Assembly (NCBI GenBank): GCA_020355145.1
Contig: CP070660.1
Span: 1,460,919 to 1,466,481 of the forward strand
Length of the DNA stretch: 5,563 nt
Direction of reading: 5' to 3'
Source of the DNA: Deltaproteobacteria bacterium
Lineage (GTDB): Bacteria > Desulfobacterota > DSM-4660 > Desulfatiglandales > B25-G16
The position numbers and the translations under genes were made by a program. The notes beneath the pieces were generated by a model. That model ran no database searches. It was not told the DNA's origin and was given only the letters and a program-made list of their open reading frames with translations. Position 1 is the stretch's first letter; every line of letters starts with the position of its first letter. Of this stretch, positions 1 to 4,737 are shown piece after piece.

Positions 1-302
1 CCTAATTCCGTGAGCTTTTGGATAAGATAATCCATGGAGTTGGATTTAATAAGGGCCTGAGCGAGGCTGATCTCTATTGGTGAAGGGGGTAGAGGTGAGA
101 TACCCTTTTCGATTCTGACCTTTACTTCCTTGTAATTTAAGTCCTCTATTGTTGACTCGAATAATTGACCCTTACCGTCCATAATGGTCAACACCTCGCC
201 TTTTTTCATCCTCAAGACCTTACTTATATACCTGGCCTCCTTGCCAGTGAGAGATAGCGAATCGGTTGGAGGTGTAATTTTTTCGACAAAAAACCTTCTC
301 AT
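1..302 (-). CDS. rsmE: 16S rRNA (uracil1498-N3)-methyltransferase RsmE, N-terminal part (3' end outside window)
   Basis: My translation of the minus strand from the ATG at 302-300 runs open for 100 codons to the window edge, so the gene is cut at its 3' end; the family is usually about 240 residues. It starts MRRFFVE, the usual RsmE beginning. Next comes the N-terminal PUA-like domain, with LTGKEARYISKVLRMKKGE at residues 18-36 and a following MDGKG turn. From about residue 80 the SPOUT methyltransferase domain begins, with the hallmark ALIKSNSMDYLIQKLTELG at 82-100. RsmE methylates N3 of U1498 in 16S rRNA using S-adenosylmethionine. The SAM-binding trefoil knot would lie beyond the edge and is not seen. 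AGAGGA at 312-307, four bases before the ATG, supports this start. The family call rests on the order and spacing of these motifs. Confidence 0.9.
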   Translation of the reverse strand, partial: MRRFFVEKITPPTDSLSLTGKEARYISKVLRMKKGEVLTIMDGKGQLFESTIEDLNYKEVKVRIEKGISPLPPSPIEISLAQALIKSNSMDYLIQKLTEL

Positions 303-365
303 TTATTCCTCTTCACTCAAATGCCTCTGTGTACCCGGATAACGTATTTCTTAAGGCTGTCTAAA

Positions 366-394
366 ACTATACAGAAAAATTCCCTAGAATCCAA
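366..394 (-). promoter_or_regulatory. Possible sigma-70 promoter of rsmE
   Basis: On the minus strand, TTGGAT (394-389) and TATAGT (371-366) are separated by 17 bases, and the latter lies 63 bases before the rsmE start codon. The -10 matches five of six consensus bases, but the -35 matches only the TTG. The location suits a leader of about 55-60 bases. AT-rich intergenic DNA produces such matches by chance. Confidence 0.35.
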
Positions 395-495
395 TAAATA
401 CATGAAATTAAATTATCAGATATGTTTTATTATCCTTTTCTTGTTCCCTAATTTGTTAGTTAAGGAGAGATGAGGGGATAAGATAGCTATCCATG

Positions 496-525
496 AAAAA
501 AAGTAGGCCAACTTTGAGAAAGTTG
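496..525 (-). terminator. Possible intrinsic terminator, perhaps the original terminator of the tRNA-Leu transcript
   Basis: On the minus strand a 7-bp AT-rich stem with a three-base loop (525-509) is followed by six unpaired bases and then seven T (502-496). The stem is weak and the T-run is not directly adjacent, so function is uncertain. Its place just outside the left tRNA-fragment repeat is where the chromosomal sequence downstream of the tRNA would lie if 572-2331 were inserted DNA. That role is inference. Confidence 0.25.
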
Positions 526-554
526 ACTTCAAATAACTTGTTGATTTTATTGAA

Positions 555-571
555 TGCTGGAGGTCGGAATC
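555..571. repeat. Candidate distal attachment site: copy of tRNA-Leu 3' end
   Basis: TGCTGGAGGTCGGAATC matches 2332-2348 (TGCCGGAGGTCGGAATC) at 16 of 17 positions in the same orientation. In tRNA terms it covers the discriminator base, the 3' acceptor strand and the 3' half of the T stem-loop. Similarity stops at both ends, and there is no CCA or other tRNA arm here, so this is a fragment rather than a second tRNA. Such fragments typically mark the far end of elements integrated by tyrosine recombinases. Confidence 0.55.
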
Positions 572-995
572 TTGAAAAGAATGACATTCTTTAATATTTC
601 AGTAAAACAATGTATCAATTGATATTTATTGTCCTTGGCTATGATCTCTCCTCTCTCAATTGTATAGCCCAATCCAGATGGACTCCTTCAAAGAAATCTG
701 ATCAAGTCTATCAGGAATATCTCTAATTCATGTATCGGTCACAATTGAACTATTTAAGGCGTCCCCCTATTCACTATTTATCAGTAACCTGACCATGGAA
801 TGGAGCTGACAGAGCTAACAGAACCCTCATTAAAGCTCTTTTTCAGGCATTTTATAAAAAGGGTCGTATATTTTTAGCCCTAACATAAATCCCTTTTTGG
901 TTTGTGGAGCAGGTGCTTTGTTTCAGTCAAGATTCCATGAGGATTTGCCGATAAAAACAGAGACAGAGAGAAGGTGCGTTAAAAGACCCATGGGA

Positions 996-1298
996 TCAGT
1001 TCTGCTCAAGATCGTTCATCGAGGCTTTCGCAAATTCAAGGTGACGAGCATCCAACAGAGCGAGGTCAGCGCCGGACCTGATAAATAATACAAGGTCCTC
1101 AAGAGCTGCGTTTGCGTTGCATTCCATCACGCGACCAAACACCTGGGTGCCATAAGCCATATTACCGGCTTCAGCTCTGAAGGCGGACATTCGGCCCGCG
1201 GGGCATTGCGCGCCATCCAGAGGAAAATGGCGCGGTTTGGCGTGGACATCCTGGAATGTGAGTGTTTTGTCATCGGTGGAACTGAGCAGGCCCGGCAT
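996..1298 (-). CDS. Unrecognised protein, probably the 3' remnant of a longer gene
   Basis: A 100-codon frame opens with ATG at 1298 and ends at TGA (998-996); the same frame stays open back to 1355. I do not recognise a family. The codons look genuinely coding, with many Ala/Leu/Asp/Glu codons and a helix-like C-terminal half containing NANAALEDLVLFIRSGADL and then LLDARHLEFAKASMNDLEQN. No ribosome binding site precedes the ATG. The codons upstream of it (SLLRNYLVLN) read like protein interior, so the 5' end has probably been lost. The DNA is distinctly richer in GC than its surroundings: 37 of 60 bases in 1201-1260 by hand count. That fits foreign origin inside the proposed island. There are no obvious membrane segments or signal peptide. 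It may be a pseudogene; function unknown. Confidence 0.4.
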   Translation of the reverse strand: MPGLLSSTDDKTLTFQDVHAKPRHFPLDGAQCPAGRMSAFRAEAGNMAYGTQVFGRVMECNANAALEDLVLFIRSGADLALLDARHLEFAKASMNDLEQN

Positions 1299-1324
1299 GT
1301 TTAGGACCAGGTAGTTGCGAAGGA

Positions 1325-1465
1325 GGGACGTAGGTTCTTTCCCCGCTTCCTGACCTTAATTCACTTTCACCTATTCTTTCTCTATCAACTAACCCCCCTG
1401 GTCAAAGATACTAAATCACGTATCTTCAAGAATAGGTTAATAAATCGCTTCAGAACCTACATCCC
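1325..1465. repeat. Nested inverted repeats
   Basis: GGGACGTAGGTTC (1325-1337) is repeated inverted at 1453-1465 with 12 of 13 positions complementary. Inside it, ACCTATTCTT (1369-1378) pairs perfectly with AAGAATAGGT (1428-1437), and GATAC pairs with GTATC around 1407-1424. The three pairs are nested in order, so either strand could fold into one interrupted hairpin of about 140 bases. The left arm overlaps the 5' edge of the GC-rich coding fragment. It might be the end structure of a small non-autonomous element or an intergenic repeat; no target duplication was identified. Confidence 0.4.
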
Positions 1466-1575
1466 CTTTTCGAGAATGGCAAAGTAGAAGGATTTGGCAA
1501 GTTTAGCGAGAAGGCGGTTGTCATTAATCGGATTCCAATTAGGATTCTACAAATTACTCTGGGCGGACAATACCC

Positions 1576-1869
1576 TTATTCCAATAAATGCAAAGCATCG
1601 GGGGAGCCCACAAGCATAGCTAAATCTTCTTTTTCTGGTTTCTCACAAGGAGTGCCAGTATAAGTGGAGATAAGTGATTCTGCCACCGGCAAACAGCCTG
1701 GCGAAAAATAGACCGATAAACCCTCAGCACTTGTGGCTGTTTCGCAGAAAAGCGCCATTTCCTTTGGTGAACCTGAGTCTGACCATATCTCAGAGAACTT
1801 TTTTCGAAGTGCTTGCGGTTCTTCTCCAGCAAGTTGCTGGTATGTTAGTAGAGCTTTAAACCAAGGCAT
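1576..1869 (-). CDS. Hypothetical protein, 97 residues
   Basis: The frame runs from ATG at 1869 to TAA at 1578-1576 and encodes a soluble, slightly acidic protein starting MPWFKALLTYQQL. The C-terminal half contains YFSPGCLPVAESLIS (about residues 54-68), then PCEKPEKEDLAMLVG (74-88) and a short tail. The Cys-Glu-Lys-Pro and LVG stretches look like conserved blocks of a small bacterial protein family, but I cannot name one. There is no signal peptide or membrane segment. A weak purine-rich site (AAGAGA) lies about six bases before the ATG. Upstream on the same strand is the promoter and stem-loop unit at 1930-2043, which could act as its leader. The codon pattern suggests a real gene. It lies inside the proposed island, so it may be cargo. 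Confidence 0.55.
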   Translation of the reverse strand: MPWFKALLTYQQLAGEEPQALRKKFSEIWSDSGSPKEMALFCETATSAEGLSVYFSPGCLPVAESLISTYTGTPCEKPEKEDLAMLVGSPDALHLLE

Positions 1870-1925
1870 TGCTTATCTCTTGTTTCTGTAAAAGATTAGG
1901 GATTATTTCTTAGCCTTCTTCCTAC

Positions 1926-2008
1926 CTCTAAAAACGTGAGTGGACGGGAGAGGTCGAAAAAAAGAAAGAGGTCTCCCGGCGCCTCACGGCAAACCGACTT
2001 TCACGCTT
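1926..2008 (-). ncRNA. Candidate small RNA or attenuating leader of about 80 nt
   Basis: A good promoter (2043-2015) would start transcription near 2008. The predicted RNA begins AAGCGTGAAAGTCGG, folds into the long stem at 1988-1935 and meets a T-run at 1934-1930, giving a product of roughly 80 bases with no open reading frame of note. A second CGTGA near its 5' end (about 2006-2002) could compete with CGTGAG (1988-1983) for pairing with CTCACG (1940-1935), which would allow switching between termination and read-through into the hypothetical gene at 1869. I compared it by eye with the common riboswitches (c-di-GMP, cobalamin, guanidine) and saw no convincing match. Existence of the RNA is inferred from promoter plus terminator only. 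Confidence 0.35.
1930..1988 (-). terminator. Intrinsic terminator-like stem-loop
   Basis: On the minus strand CGTGAG (1988-1983) pairs with CTCACG (1940-1935), and CGGGAGA (1978-1972) pairs with TCTCCCG (1951-1945). A symmetric 4 by 4 internal loop separates the two helices, and the apical loop is a pyrimidine-rich 20 bases. Five T follow directly (1934-1930). Thirteen GC-rich pairs next to a T-run are what an intrinsic terminator needs. The plus strand has no T-run after the stem, so the signal is directional. Confidence 0.5.
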
Positions 2009-2014
2009 TTAGGT

Positions 2015-2043
2015 ATTATATAGAAAAAGGAAAGGGAAGTAAA
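2015..2043 (-). promoter_or_regulatory. Probable sigma-70 promoter driving the 1930-2008 stem-loop RNA
   Basis: TTTACT (2043-2038) and a perfect TATAAT (2020-2015) are separated by 17 bases on the minus strand. The -35 matches four of six consensus bases. No protein start follows closely; instead the stem-loop terminator begins about 25 bases downstream. This promoter would serve either a short RNA or the hypothetical gene starting at 1869. Confidence 0.45.
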
Positions 2044-2160
2044 ATCTTTTTGATAGAGCTAGAAACCAAAACGATAAGGGCAAGGATTAAGTAGAGGGTT
2101 TTTTGAAACAACCGAAACTGGGGGCTATTTTTGGGCCTTAGGCGGGTTCTCTTCGTACTT

Positions 2161-2301
2161 TTTGACATATTTTATCGATATAATATAGTCAATGACACCG
2201 ATTTGAGGGAAGCAGCGCAAAGGCAGCAGGCATATCTAAAGATTCAAATGGTTAAAAAAGCGGTTACAGTGAGTGATTTTGATACAAGAAAAAGGGCTTA
2301 A
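2161..2301 (+). pseudogene. Tyrosine recombinase (phage-type integrase), C-terminal fragment
   Basis: Reading 2161-2301 in frame gives about 46 codons ending in TAA. They include FYRYNIVNDTDLREAAQRQQ, then AYLKIQMVKKAV and a polar tail DFDTRKRA. The RYNIV...DLREAA block is the usual end of phage-type tyrosine recombinases; its Tyr (codon 2179-2181) would be the nucleophile that attacks the DNA. The usual preceding blocks (the His-x-x-Arg and GHK-type motifs) are not found upstream in any frame, and the frame meets TGA at 2104-2106. This is therefore a remnant of a gene normally 300-400 residues long. It points at the tRNA-Leu gene and stops 27 bases before its 3' end, as expected of an integrase beside its attachment site. 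The family call rests on a short motif, so it is fairly but not fully secure. Confidence 0.55.
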
Positions 2302-2320
2302 GCAAAATGCTTAAACCCTT
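2286..2320 (-). terminator. Intrinsic terminator of tRNA-Leu
   Basis: Nine bases after the encoded CCA, the minus strand forms a hairpin: AAGGG pairs with CCCTT and, across one mismatch, TTAAGCA pairs with TGCTTAA, with a three-base loop. A T-rich run follows (TTTTTCTT, 2293-2286). The arms are 2320-2308 and 2304-2292. It also overlaps the last codons of the integrase remnant on the other strand. Confidence 0.8.
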
Positions 2321-2328
2321 GACGGTTG

Positions 2329-2416
2329 TGGTGCCGGAGGTCGGAATCGAACCGACATGGACACGAGGCCCGGAGGATTTTGAGTCCTCTGCGTCTACCA
2401 GTTTCACCACTCCGGC
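2329..2416 (-). tRNA. tRNA-Leu (anticodon CAA)
   Basis: The minus strand folds into a complete class II tRNA. The acceptor arm pairs GCCGGAG (2416-2410) with CTCCGGC (2339-2333), followed by discriminator A (2332) and an encoded CCA (2331-2329). The anticodon stem is GAGGA/UCCUC around the seven-base loop CUCAAAA, giving anticodon CAA, which reads UUG leucine codons. The long variable arm (GGGCCTCGTGTCC region) is typical of tRNA-Leu. The T arm contains GGTTCGATTCC. No base appears to be missing, so the gene should be functional. Its 3' end is repeated at 555-571, marking it as a probable integration target. Confidence 0.96.
2332..2348. repeat. Candidate proximal attachment site within tRNA-Leu
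   Basis: This is the tRNA-side member of the direct repeat shared with 555-571 (16/17). It comprises the 3' half of the T arm, the 3' acceptor strand and the discriminator base, the segment most often used as crossover core by tRNA-targeting integrases. The tRNA remains intact, as is usual after such integration. Confidence 0.55.
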
Positions 2417-2427
2417 ATTGGTCTCTT

Positions 2428-2455
2428 ATTATAATTGAAAGGGATATATTGTCAA
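2428..2455 (-). promoter_or_regulatory. Consensus sigma-70 promoter of tRNA-Leu
   Basis: TTGACA (2455-2450) and TATAAT (2433-2428) are both perfect consensus hexamers, 16 bases apart. Transcription would begin near 2421, about five bases before the mature 5' end of the tRNA. This is what is expected of a strongly expressed stable RNA gene. Confidence 0.85.
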
Positions 2456-2566
2456 TAGGATAACCCCAAGATCAACTATTGAAAAGGCCCCTTTTTATTT
2501 AGACCAAAAGGAATGATCCGCTTGCAAGGAAGGTTACTGCTGAATAGTCTGATTGGCCTCGAAAAA

Positions 2567-2603
2567 TTGTTTATTTTACTAAAAGCGAGTATATAACATA
2601 CTC
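2567..2603 (+). promoter_or_regulatory. Putative promoter with overlapping dyad operator for the racemase/hydrolase operon
   Basis: TTGTTT (2567-2572) and TATATA (2590-2595) are 17 bases apart, giving a moderate sigma-70 match upstream of the gene at 2675. A perfect dyad, GAGTAT (2587-2592), five bases, ATACTC (2598-2603), covers the -10 element, exactly where a repressor dimer would block polymerase. The leader would be about 70 bases. The dyad is certain; promoter and operator roles are inferred. No regulator gene is visible in the window. Confidence 0.4.
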
Positions 2604-2674
2604 CTTTATAGTTTTAAGGATGGCATGGCATTCTTTGGCTATTTGTAGGAGATAATATCCTAAAGGGGGGATAA

Positions 2675-3817
2675 ATGGGTGGTGCGTTAACAGGAATTAA
2701 GGTAGTAGATTTATCGAGGATGTTGCCGGGTCCATACTGTTCTATGATTCTGGCAGATCATGGTGCAAGGGTAATAGCAATTGAGGACAAGATGTCTGCG
2801 TCGGATGATCGGTTTTTATCTCCTGTAAACAGGAATAAGGATCATATGACGTTAAACCTAAAGACAAGAGAGGGACATGAGATCTTGCTTAAATTAGTGA
2901 GAGACGCCGATGTCCTCATAGAGGGATTTAGGCCTGGTGCGGCAAAAAGGCTCGGTATAGACTATGAGACCTTAAGGAGGATCAATCCAGGGATAATCTA
3001 TTGCTCTATTACCGGTTATGGTCAGGATGGACCATACAGGGATATGGCAGGTCACGACGTAAATTATCTAAGTTTTGCTGGCATACTGGATATGATCGGT
3101 GAAAAGAATAGCTCTCCCTGTATCCCTGGCATCCAGATAGCTGATCTGGTCGGAGGAGGGATGAATGCAGCTATCGGCATCCTTTTGGCCCTTGTGGCCA
3201 GAGAGAGGATTGGAGAAGGACAATATATTGATATATCCATGACCGACGGTATGGTTGGTCTTTTATCGATACCTCTTTATATCCTTCAGAAGAAGGGTAT
3301 AGTTCCACAGAGATCGGATAGCCTTCTCTCCCACCGATACGCATGCTACAATGTCTATGAGACTGCTGATGGAAGATATATATCCATTGGTGCGGTAGAA
3401 AACCGATTCTGGCAGAATCTATGTAATGTCTTGGGTGTGCCTGAATATGGGCCATTGCAATATGAAGAGGGTCACCGGGAAGAGATATTGGATCTTTTTC
3501 GGAAGGCCTTCAAGAAAAAGACCTTGAAACGGTGGGCCAAGGAATTAAGGGATAAGGATGTCTGCTGGGGGAAGGTCCAGGACCTTAGAGAGGTCTTGAA
3601 TGACCCACTTTTTTTAGCCAGGGATATGGTCTGTGAGGTCAAGGATAATAGAGGAAAATCCGTAACAGCACTGGGCATACCTGTCAAACTCCGTGAAACA
3701 CCAGGCTCTATTCGCACTGCAGCGGTTGGTTTTGGAGAAGGCACCAAAAAGATATTGGAAGAGCTTGGGTATACAAAAAGGGAGATTGAGAGATTCATGG
3801 AAAAGGGTGTAGTCTAG
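2675..3817 (+). CDS. Alpha-methylacyl-CoA racemase-like CaiB/BaiF (class III CoA-transferase) family enzyme
   Basis: This 380-residue protein is a complete member of the family, whose subunits interlock as dimers in the cytoplasm. The N-terminus (LTGIKVVDLSRMLPGPYCSM, residues 5-24) and the EGFRPGAAKRLGI block (83-95) are family hallmarks. GHDVNYL at 126-132 supplies His127 and Asp128, IADLVGGG (155-162) supplies Asp157, and GAVENRFW (239-246) supplies Glu242. These match in order and spacing the catalytic His126, Asp156 and Glu241 of Mycobacterium tuberculosis MCR, an alpha-methylacyl-CoA racemase. Formyl-CoA and carnitine CoA-transferases rely on the Asp alone. The likely reaction is epimerisation of a 2-methylacyl-CoA; CoA transfer between acids remains possible. 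Start: ATG with a strong AGGGGGG site four bases before. A hydrolase gene follows after 22 bases, suggesting an operon. Substrate unknown. Confidence 0.88.
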   Translation: MGGALTGIKVVDLSRMLPGPYCSMILADHGARVIAIEDKMSASDDRFLSPVNRNKDHMTLNLKTREGHEILLKLVRDADVLIEGFRPGAAKRLGIDYETLRRINPGIIYCSITGYGQDGPYRDMAGHDVNYLSFAGILDMIGEKNSSPCIPGIQIADLVGGGMNAAIGILLALVARERIGEGQYIDISMTDGMVGLLSIPLYILQKKGIVPQRSDSLLSHRYACYNVYETADGRYISIGAVENRFWQNLCNVLGVPEYGPLQYEEGHREEILDLFRKAFKKKTLKRWAKELRDKDVCWGKVQDLREVLNDPLFLARDMVCEVKDNRGKSVTALGIPVKLRETPGSIRTAAVGFGEGTKKILEELGYTKREIERFMEKGVV

Positions 3818-3839
3818 TCTAGTACAAGAGGATTATCTT

Positions 3840-4736
3840 ATGTGGGTGAAGGAACCCGGTCCAGTTACTGAGAGGGTTGAATTTTTAGGTCGGCCAGAGC
3901 TATGTTCCTATCTCCTTAAAGGGGATATCTATGCCTTGGTGGGTGGGGCTATGGCGCATGTCATACCTGAGGTGCTAAAAGAGCTTGATGATCTTGAGGT
4001 AGATCTGGAGAGGATCAGGCATCTAATCCTTCTCCATACCCATTATGATCACCTTGGTATGGTCCCATATCTTGCCCGAAATTGGCCATGGCTAAAGGTG
4101 GCTGTTTCAAGGGTTGGGGCAAGTATCCTAAAAGATCAAAGGGTCCTGAAGGTAATACAGGATTATAACAATTCGATGTTAAAGGCGGAGAACCTGATTG
4201 AGCAGATAGGACCAATAGATCTCCTTAAAGAAGGCCTTCCTGTTCATCATCTAATTAATGGTGGAATGGAGCTTAACCTTGAAGATGGGGTCAAACTTCA
4301 GATCATTGATGCCCCGGGCCATTCTGTGTGCAGCTTGGCCTGCTATTTCCTCAGGGAATATACCCTTTTTCCATCTGACAGCATTGGGATCCTGACAGAA
4401 GAGAGGATCCTTCCTATGGGGTCTTCGAACTATGATGATTTTCAGGAAAGCATCGATAAGCTCGGCGAGATTGGGGCGGAGATTATATGTTTAGAACACC
4501 GGGGTGCCCTTACGCCTCCTGAGGGAAAGGAATTCTGTGAAAGGGCCAAAGAGGCGGCTGAGGATTTCCGAGGTGAAATGATAGATATCTATAAGAAAAA
4601 GGAAGACTTAGAGCCAGCAGTAGAGGAGATAATAGGGGATTTTTTTGGTGGATTATTAAGAGAGGGGCCTTTTCCAGAGGATCTATTAAGGGATATCTTA
4701 AAGAGGATGGTTAAATTCGTTAACCAGGTAGAATGA
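3840..4736 (+). CDS. Metallo-beta-lactamase-fold hydrolase
   Basis: The 298-residue protein carries the full metal-binding set of the superfamily: HTHYDH at residues 66-71 (His66, His68, Asp70, His71), His161 in DAPGHS, Asp180 in FPSDS and His220 in CLEHRG. This predicts a two-metal site, probably zinc, in a soluble cytoplasmic enzyme with no signal peptide. After about residue 230 comes a charged helical tail (ERAKEAAEDFRGEMID onward), which could shape the substrate pocket. Members hydrolyse thioesters, lactones, phosphodiesters or other esters, and the sequence does not decide among them. The adjacent racemase-like gene makes an acyl-CoA or other thioester a reasonable guess. The ATG is preceded by AAGAGGA seven bases upstream. 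The gene ends one base from the convergent Lon-like gene. Confidence 0.85.
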   Translation: MWVKEPGPVTERVEFLGRPELCSYLLKGDIYALVGGAMAHVIPEVLKELDDLEVDLERIRHLILLHTHYDHLGMVPYLARNWPWLKVAVSRVGASILKDQRVLKVIQDYNNSMLKAENLIEQIGPIDLLKEGLPVHHLINGGMELNLEDGVKLQIIDAPGHSVCSLACYFLREYTLFPSDSIGILTEERILPMGSSNYDDFQESIDKLGEIGAEIICLEHRGALTPPEGKEFCERAKEAAEDFRGEMIDIYKKKEDLEPAVEEIIGDFFGGLLREGPFPEDLLRDILKRMVKFVNQVE

Positions 4737-4737
4737 A

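Larger units (their letters stand above)
303..995. other. AT-rich stretch without a recognisable gene; contains a tRNA-fragment repeat and small hairpins
   Basis: I find no protein family in either strand here. At 509-525 there is a 7-bp stem (CAACTTT, loop GAG, AAAGTTG). On the minus strand it is followed, after six bases, by seven T (502-496), so it resembles an intrinsic terminator for minus-strand transcription. At 576-592 there is another 7-bp stem (AAAGAAT, loop GAC, ATTCTTT), right beside the 17-bp tRNA-Leu fragment at 555-571. A start-less minus-strand open stretch of about 46 codons covers 547-687 but shows no recognisable family. The rest appears to be decayed or non-coding sequence. 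Confidence 0.5.
555..2348. mobile_element. Candidate decayed genomic island integrated at tRNA-Leu
   Basis: The region is bounded by direct copies of the tRNA-Leu 3' end, at 555-571 and 2332-2348 (16 of 17 bases identical). It lies on the 3' side of the tRNA, the normal side for tRNA-targeted integrative elements. Immediately inside the tRNA end is a tyrosine recombinase C-terminal fragment pointing toward the tRNA, as integrase genes beside their attachment sites commonly do. The interior is a patchwork: a GC-rich coding fragment near 1000-1340, a hypothetical gene at 1576-1869 and AT-rich DNA with no gene. No complete integrase, excisionase, transposase or phage structural gene is visible, so if this is an island it is an eroded one. 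Repeat, position and integrase fragment agree with each other; none alone would be decisive. Confidence 0.55.

Noticed and set aside
547..687. Minus-strand open stretch of about 46 codons, including GLGYTIERGEIIAKD.
   Set aside because: It has no start codon or ribosome site, no family I recognise, and it runs through the tRNA-fragment repeat. It is too short to claim as a remnant.
811..843. AGAGCT and AGCTCT followed by five T on the plus strand, resembling a terminator.
   Set aside because: The six-pair stem has a 17-base loop and there is no plus-strand gene upstream.
897..1088. Plus-strand 63-codon frame.
   Set aside because: Its second half is antisense to the better-supported minus-strand coding fragment, and its composition looks random.
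2162..2189. Plus-strand TTGACA and TATAGT 16 bases apart, resembling a strong promoter.
   Set aside because: It lies within the codons of the integrase fragment (FDIFYRYNIV), and no gene or RNA start follows before the tRNA terminator region. The match is probably accidental.
2473..2502. AAAAGG/CCTTTT mini-hairpin with adjacent T-run upstream of the racemase gene.
   Set aside because: The stem is five or six weak pairs and no gene ends nearby on the plus strand. It is likely chance in AT-rich spacer.
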